From: AWTP1-13 sp035762425
Lineage (GTDB): Bacteria > Pseudomonadota > Alphaproteobacteria > Rhizobiales > Hyphomicrobiaceae
Assembly (NCBI GenBank): GCA_035762425.1
Contig: DASTOW010000121.1
Coordinates: 1-20,752 of the forward strand
Length of the DNA stretch: 20,752 bases
Direction of reading: 5' to 3'
Below are positions 16,800 through 20,752 of this stretch, piece after piece. The translations under genes were made by a program, and so were the position numbers. The notes beneath the pieces were generated by a model that did no database searches, was not told where the DNA came from, and worked only from the letters and a program-made list of their open reading frames with translations. Position 1 is the first letter of the stretch. Every line of letters begins with the position of its first letter.

Positions 16800-18461
16800 C
16801 TACCGCCGCTCGAAGCGCTTGAACTTGATGCGGTGCGGCTCGACGGCGGCGTCGCCGAGGCGGCGCTTTTTGTCCTCTTCGTAGTCCTGGAAGTTGCCCT
16901 CGAACCATTCGACGTGGCTGTCACCCTCGAAGGCCAGGATGTGGGTGGCCATGCGGTCGAGGAAGAAGCGGTCGTGCGAGATCACGACGGCGCAGCCCGC
17001 GAAATCCTCCAGCGCCGCCTCCAGCGCCGACAGGGTCTCCGTATCGAGATCGTTGGTGGGCTCGTCGAGCAGCAGCAGGTTGCCGCCCTCTTTCAACATC
17101 TTGGCGAGGTGCACGCGATTACGCTCGCCCCCCGACAGCAAGCCGACCTTCTTCTGCTGGTCGGCACCCTTGAAGTTGAACCAGCCGACGTAGGCGCGGC
17201 TCGGCATTTCCATCTTGTCGCCGAGCTTCATGATGTCGAGGCCGCCCGACACCTCCTCCCACACGGTCTTCTTGTCGTTCAGGTGGTCGCGGCTCTGGTC
17301 GACGTAACCGAGCTTGACGCTCTCGCCGAGCTTGATGGTACCGGCGTCCGGTTTCTCCTGACCGGTGATCATCTTGAACAGGGTGGTCTTGCCGGCACCG
17401 TTCGGGCCGATCACGCCGACGATGCCGCCCGGCGGCAGCTTGAAGGTGAGGTTGTCGATCAGCAGCCGGTCGCCGAAGGCTTTGCTCAGCCCCTCGAACT
17501 CGACCACGTTGCCGCCGAGCCGCGGGCCCGGCGGGATCTTGATCTGCGCCTTGCCGACCTCGTCGCGGGCGGCTTCCTCGGCCAGCTTGTCGTAGGCGGC
17601 GATGCGCGCCTTGGACTTGGCCTGCCGGGCCTTCGGCGATGACCTGATCCATTCCAGCTCGCGCTTCAAGGTGCGCTGCTTGGCCTCTTCCTGGCCCTTC
17701 TCGACCTCGAGACGCTTGGCCTTCTGCTCCAGCCAGCCCGAGTAATTGCCCTTGTAGGGCACGCCCTGGCCGCGATCGAGTTCGAGCGTCCACTCGGTGA
17801 TGTTGTCGAGGAAGTAGCGGTCGTGGGTGACGAGGATCACGCAGCCGGCGTACTCCTTGAGGTAGCGCTCCAGCCAGGCGACGGATTCAGCGTCGAGATG
17901 GTTGGTCGGCTCGTCCAGCAGCAGGATATCGGGCTTGGCGAGCAGCAGCCGGGTCAGCGCCACGCGGCGCTTCTCGCCACCTGATAGCTTGGAGACATCC
18001 GCATCGCCGGGCGGGCAACGCAGTGCGTCGAGGGCCTGCTCGACCTGGGTGTCAAGGTCCCACAGGTTGCCCGCCTCGATCTCGTCCTGCAGCTTGGCCA
18101 TCTCGTCGGCGGTCTCGTCCGAATAGTTGGAGGCGAGTTCGTTGTAGCGGTCGACCAGCGCCTTCTTCTCGGCTACGCCCTCCATGGCGTTGCCGAGTAC
18201 GTCCTGGTCGGGATCGAGCTCCGGCTCCTGCGACAGGTAGCCGACCTTGACGCCCTCCGACGCCCAGGCCTCGCCGACGAAGTCCTCGAGCTGGCCCGCC
18301 ATGATCTTGAGCAGCGTCGATTTGCCGGCGCCGTTCAGGCCGACCACGCCGATCTTGGCGCCCGGGAAGAACGACAGCGAGATGTCCTTGAGCACTTGCT
18401 TGCCCCCCGGATAGGTCTTGGAGAGCTTGTGCATGTGATAGACGTATTGGGGGTTCGCCAC
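16800..18461 (-). CDS. ettA: Energy-dependent translational throttle protein EttA (ABC-F ATPase)
   Basis: 553-residue soluble ABC-F protein with two ATPase domains and no membrane segments, binding the ribosomal E site and coupling translation to energy status. Domain 1 has Walker A GLNGAGKS (41-48), signature LSGGEKRR (159-166) and Walker B with LLDEPTNHLD (181-190). Domain 2 has GPNGAGKT (352-359), LSGGERNR (442-449) and LLDEPTNDLD (464-473). The linker at about 240-300 is charged and contains the P-site tRNA interaction motif region (SGWLEQKAKRLEVE). Length and motifs match EttA (E. coli about 555 aa) rather than Uup or ABCF resistance proteins. The start is GTG at 18461, preceded closely by GAGG. 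Neighbours do not suggest an operon. Confidence 0.95.
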   Translation of the reverse strand: MANPQYVYHMHKLSKTYPGGKQVLKDISLSFFPGAKIGVVGLNGAGKSTLLKIMAGQLEDFVGEAWASEGVKVGYLSQEPELDPDQDVLGNAMEGVAEKKALVDRYNELASNYSDETADEMAKLQDEIEAGNLWDLDTQVEQALDALRCPPGDADVSKLSGGEKRRVALTRLLLAKPDILLLDEPTNHLDAESVAWLERYLKEYAGCVILVTHDRYFLDNITEWTLELDRGQGVPYKGNYSGWLEQKAKRLEVEKGQEEAKQRTLKRELEWIRSSPKARQAKSKARIAAYDKLAEEAARDEVGKAQIKIPPGPRLGGNVVEFEGLSKAFGDRLLIDNLTFKLPPGGIVGVIGPNGAGKTTLFKMITGQEKPDAGTIKLGESVKLGYVDQSRDHLNDKKTVWEEVSGGLDIMKLGDKMEMPSRAYVGWFNFKGADQQKKVGLLSGGERNRVHLAKMLKEGGNLLLLDEPTNDLDTETLSALEAALEDFAGCAVVISHDRFFLDRMATHILAFEGDSHVEWFEGNFQDYEEDKKRRLGDAAVEPHRIKFKRFERR

Positions 18462-18796
18462 GGGCGCCTCGAGTTGCAGGTCAATGGGGATTTGGAGCGC
18501 CTTTTAGCGCATGCGGGCGGTGGCCCTCAAGCCCGCTTGGAAATCTAAGTCTGACCCACAATATGACCCACCATAGGACTGGGGCTGAGCTGGCTGCCCG
18601 GCGAAGCGCGAGGGGCACGCCCAAGCGGAATTTTGGCGCAATCCACAGCCGCAAATTCCACCGCGGTTCCTTGTCGCGGGACCATGCTGCTGCATCGTCG
18701 ACCGCAGGCATGACACGTGCGCGTGCCTACGTTGCGCACGCCTGCGCCGTGTGAGAAGCATGGCGTGCGGGCTGGCTGACATGATTGGGGGGCCTC
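18462..18796. other. Divergent intergenic region between ettA and the lipoprotein gene
   Basis: About 335 bp with no supported gene. It must include promoters for both directions. The only structured feature seen is a pair of TGACCCAC direct repeats at 18552-18571. Confidence 0.45.
18552..18571. repeat. Direct repeat TGACCCAC x2
   Basis: TGACCCAC at 18552-18559 and again at 18564-18571, a 12-bp pitch with AATA between. It could be a tandem regulator half-site or chance. Confidence 0.4.
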
Positions 18797-19573
18797 ATGC
18801 ATCGGTCCATTGTCATGGCTTTGCTGTTGCTGGTCGGTGGTTGTGCTGACAGCCTTGGACTGCCGTCGCCGGAAGCCTCGAAGACGATCGCGGACGCCAA
18901 GCTCGTCGGGGTCATCTCCGCCGTCGGGCACAAATTCGCGGTGCAGAAGATCGGGATCACGGCATTCGGCAACGAGCTGAACGAAGTGCCGATCGAAGTC
19001 TGGGGCATCGACGACGCCGTCGCGAATAGAGTGAGCTCTCTCCTGAGCGCACGCTTCGCCGTCAAGAGGATCAGCCACCCGAAGCAGGCTTTTGATCCTT
19101 ATGAAAAGCCGAGCCCGTTCACCGATTCCGACGCGCTGCTACAAGGCATCGTTCGCAGTGTTGCCGGATCCCAGACATGCGATCTCTACATCGTCGTGAC
19201 CCGAGCCGGCGTGCCGTTTGGCAGCTCCAACCAAAGTGTGAGCGGCCTTGGCATCGTGGAAGTCGGCGGCCTGATCAACGCCGACAACGTCCATCTTTTT
19301 GCAATAACCACTGTCCACGTCTACGACGGGCGGACATTTGCGAGGTTGCACTGGAAGAGAGCTGAATTTCAAATCGGTGCGTCCCTGGTTGGAAGGGTCA
19401 TCAACGGCCCGCATCGCACGTTGGACCGCAGTTGGTGGCCGGCCAGTCCTCAGGTCGCCCAAAACGAAAAACTCAAGAGCGCCACGCGCGCACTTGTCGA
19501 GCAAAGTCTGGCCGTAACCATCCCTGAGATCATGGGAGTCAAGACGGCCGCCCGCGAGAAGAAGGAACCATGA
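18797..19573 (+). CDS. Putative lipoprotein of unknown function (258 aa)
   Basis: Starts MHRSIVMALLLLVGGC, a short basic N-region and hydrophobic core ending in a lipobox-like VGGC, so Cys16 is the likely lipidated residue. The remaining 240 residues are soluble, with mixed alpha/beta character (for example AKLVGVISAVGHKF near the start and VHLFAITTVHVYDGRTFARL further on). No known domain or catalytic motif is recognised. The ATG at 18797 is chosen because it starts the signal sequence and GGGGGG lies just upstream; a TTG at 18785 in the same frame is less likely. Its stop overlaps the next gene's start by 4 nt (ATGA), so it is co-translated with the exported ankyrin protein, suggesting a joint envelope role. 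Confidence 0.75.
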   Translation: MHRSIVMALLLLVGGCADSLGLPSPEASKTIADAKLVGVISAVGHKFAVQKIGITAFGNELNEVPIEVWGIDDAVANRVSSLLSARFAVKRISHPKQAFDPYEKPSPFTDSDALLQGIVRSVAGSQTCDLYIVVTRAGVPFGSSNQSVSGLGIVEVGGLINADNVHLFAITTVHVYDGRTFARLHWKRAEFQIGASLVGRVINGPHRTLDRSWWPASPQVAQNEKLKSATRALVEQSLAVTIPEIMGVKTAAREKKEP

Positions 19574-20322
19574 TCAAAAACCAAGCAGCGATGCCGCGTG
19601 CAACACCTGCAAGAATGCATGCGCCGAGGGGGATAGGCTTGTGTGGCGCTGTGGTCGTCGGCATCCTCCTGATCGGCGCGTCACAGGCTGCGGCACAGAA
19701 TCCGCCGAGCCAGGCCGAAATTGGCGCCTATGAGGGCCTGCATGCGGCGGCAGCCGCCGGCAACGTCGGCGAGATCGATCGACTGGTGAAGGAGGGCGCC
19801 AACGTCAACGCCCGCGACGGCAACGGCCGCACGCCGATGATGGTGGCGGCCTTCCGGCAGGACGATGCCGCCGTGCGGGCGCTGATCGAAGCAGGTGCCA
19901 ACGTCAATGCGCTGGAGTACCAGAGCTACGACGTCATCACCATCGCGGCTGTGTTGAACGACCTCGACACGCTGCGAACTGTGTTGGCGGCCGGTGGTAA
20001 TGCGCGCGCCATCACCAGCCCCTACAGCGGCACCGCGCTGATCGCGGCGGCGCACCTTGGCCATGCCGAAGTGTGCGAGGCGCTGATCAAGGCGCGTGCG
20101 CCACTCGATCATGTCAACAATCTCGGCTGGACGGCACTGATCGAGGCTGTCGTGCTGGGTGACGGCGGCCAGCGTCACCAGGCGACGGTGGATGTGCTGA
20201 TCAAGGCTGCTGCGGACCTCAACCTCCCCGACCGGCAAGGCAACACGCCGCTCGCACTCGCGCGCCAGAAGGGTCACGCAAAGATCGCCAAGATGCTGGA
20301 GCAGGCCGGCGCCAAGCCGTAA
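19570..20322 (+). CDS. Exported ankyrin-repeat protein (250 aa)
   Basis: N-terminal basic region then a hydrophobic segment (IGLCGAVVVGILLIGASQAA, about 22-41), read as a signal peptide with cleavage near AQA or AAA around residue 42. About five to six ankyrin repeats follow from residue 55 to the end. Clear repeat cores are GLHAAAAAGNVGEIDRLVKE, NGRTPMMVAAFRQDDAAVRA, TALIAAAHLGHAEVCEALIK and NTPLALARQKGHAKIAKMLE. Ankyrin repeats mediate protein-protein contact, and in the periplasm some are tied to oxidative stress defence, but nothing here fixes the partner. The ATG at 19570 overlaps the upstream stop and follows AAGGAACC. A hairpin with arms ACAGAAAT / ATTTCTGT follows the stop. The likely partner is the coupled lipoprotein, by inference from the overlap alone. 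Confidence 0.88.
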   Translation: MIKNQAAMPRATPARMHAPRGIGLCGAVVVGILLIGASQAAAQNPPSQAEIGAYEGLHAAAAAGNVGEIDRLVKEGANVNARDGNGRTPMMVAAFRQDDAAVRALIEAGANVNALEYQSYDVITIAAVLNDLDTLRTVLAAGGNARAITSPYSGTALIAAAHLGHAEVCEALIKARAPLDHVNNLGWTALIEAVVLGDGGQRHQATVDVLIKAAADLNLPDRQGNTPLALARQKGHAKIAKMLEQAGAKP

Positions 20323-20357
20323 GCGGCTCCGCAAACGAATCGCGCGTCGGCGTGTCA

Positions 20358-20401
20358 ACAGAAATCTGCCGGCACCGACCCGCGGTCACAAAAATTTCTG
20401 T
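20358..20401 (+). terminator. Possible terminator or hairpin after the ankyrin gene
   Basis: ACAGAAAT (20358-20365) and ATTTCTGT (20394-20401) are perfect 8-bp arms; a smaller GACC/GGTC stem lies in the 28-nt loop. No T tract follows, so termination is uncertain. Confidence 0.3.
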
Positions 20402-20600
20402 CGAGCCGAAGCTGGCACTGCGAACCAGCGGTGTCTTGCATGAAAAGTCTGCATAACTCCCGGCCATTGATTGATGGCCACCAGGGGATGGGTTAGCGCT
20501 GCCGGATCGGCTCGGCGCTCTGTTCCTGGTCGCGACGCTTCACATCGCCCGATGCCGTCTCGGTGTGAGTGAACGCGTTCAGGGCAGGAGCGGACATCCG

Positions 20601-20752
20601 ATGGTCCAGCAGGCGGAGAAGGTTTTCCTGATCAACCTCGACCGTTCGGTTGATCGCCGCGCACACATGCAGCAGCAGTTCGACCGCCTGGGCATGACCG
20701 TCGAGCGCTTGCCGGCCGCCGAGGGCCTGAACATTCCGGCATGGATGCAAGC
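20601..20752 (+). CDS. Glycosyltransferase family 25 protein (5' part, cut by window edge)
   Basis: About 50 residues are visible. VFLINLDRSVDRRAHMQQQF near the N-terminus, followed by RLPAAEG, is the characteristic opening of family 25 glycosyltransferases, which act in LPS/LOS outer-core synthesis; the family pattern is a hydrophobic strand, INLDRS and DRR, then an A-x-x-G element. The ATG at 20601 follows AGGAGCGGACATCCG, with the ribosome site about 10 nt upstream. The rest of the catalytic domain lies beyond the window. About 280 bp separate it from the ankyrin gene, so a shared transcript is not shown. Confidence 0.82.
   Translation, partial: MVQQAEKVFLINLDRSVDRRAHMQQQFDRLGMTVERLPAAEGLNIPAWMQ

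Noticed and set aside
16833..17642. 269-codon plus-strand open frame opposite ettA
   Set aside because: Antisense shadow of the ABC-F ATPase domains.
20462..20479. Small palindrome GGCCAT / ATGGCC between the ankyrin and glycosyltransferase genes
   Set aside because: Six-base arms, no T tract and no evident partner; expected by chance in this much GC-rich sequence.

Overview
The window is GC-rich chromosomal DNA from what looks like an alphaproteobacterium, probably of the Hyphomicrobiales. This rests on gene content and style: an ArsR/methyltransferase fusion heading a metF-metH operon, orphan TRAP solute-binding proteins, an exported PRC-barrel protein and an MlaC-like protein. No rRNA, tRNA, CRISPR array, insertion sequence or phage gene was seen. 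Most of the window is ordinary core and accessory metabolism.

Left part (1-5.7 kb): a lipA (lipoyl synthase) gene cut by the window edge and an acuI-type acrylyl-CoA reductase, both on the minus strand. A roughly 500-bp spacer leads to a 28-codon membrane micro-protein gene on the plus strand, which ends in a clean intrinsic terminator. Two similar small multi-spanning membrane proteins and two tandem paralogous TRAP-type solute-binding proteins follow on the minus strand.

Centre (6.0-12.2 kb): the main story. It is a compact minus-strand methionine-cycle operon read in the order ArsR/SAM-methyltransferase fusion, metF, metH N-terminal half (homocysteine domain), a small unknown gene, metH C-terminal half (folate, cobalamin and reactivation domains). 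Junctions are abutting or overlapping (TAG/ATG contact, ATGA overlap, 21-nt gap with a full Shine-Dalgarno, GTGA overlap). Upstream of the first gene, a perfect 16-bp palindrome, ATAAAGATATCTTTAT, sits almost exactly in the spacer between good -35 (TTGACT) and -10 (TATCAT) boxes. This is the layout of a repressor operator. The first gene is therefore probably a SahR-like regulator sensing S-adenosylhomocysteine or S-adenosylmethionine. MetF makes methyl-THF, and the two MetH pieces together would methylate homocysteine.

Right part (12.5-20.75 kb): an exported PRC-barrel protein with a strong downstream hairpin, an MlaC-like periplasmic protein, an alpha/beta hydrolase, and a second stand-alone homocysteine S-methyltransferase. 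A 0.9-kb gene-poor gap separates these from the ABC-F ATPase ettA. Then come a putative lipoprotein translationally coupled to an exported ankyrin-repeat protein, and the beginning of a family 25 glycosyltransferase cut by the window end.

The observations most worth checking are the operator-in-promoter plus ArsR-methyltransferase regulator, the MetH split exactly at an interdomain linker with a small gene of uncertain frame between the halves, and the 28-aa membrane micro-protein with its hairpin and terminator.
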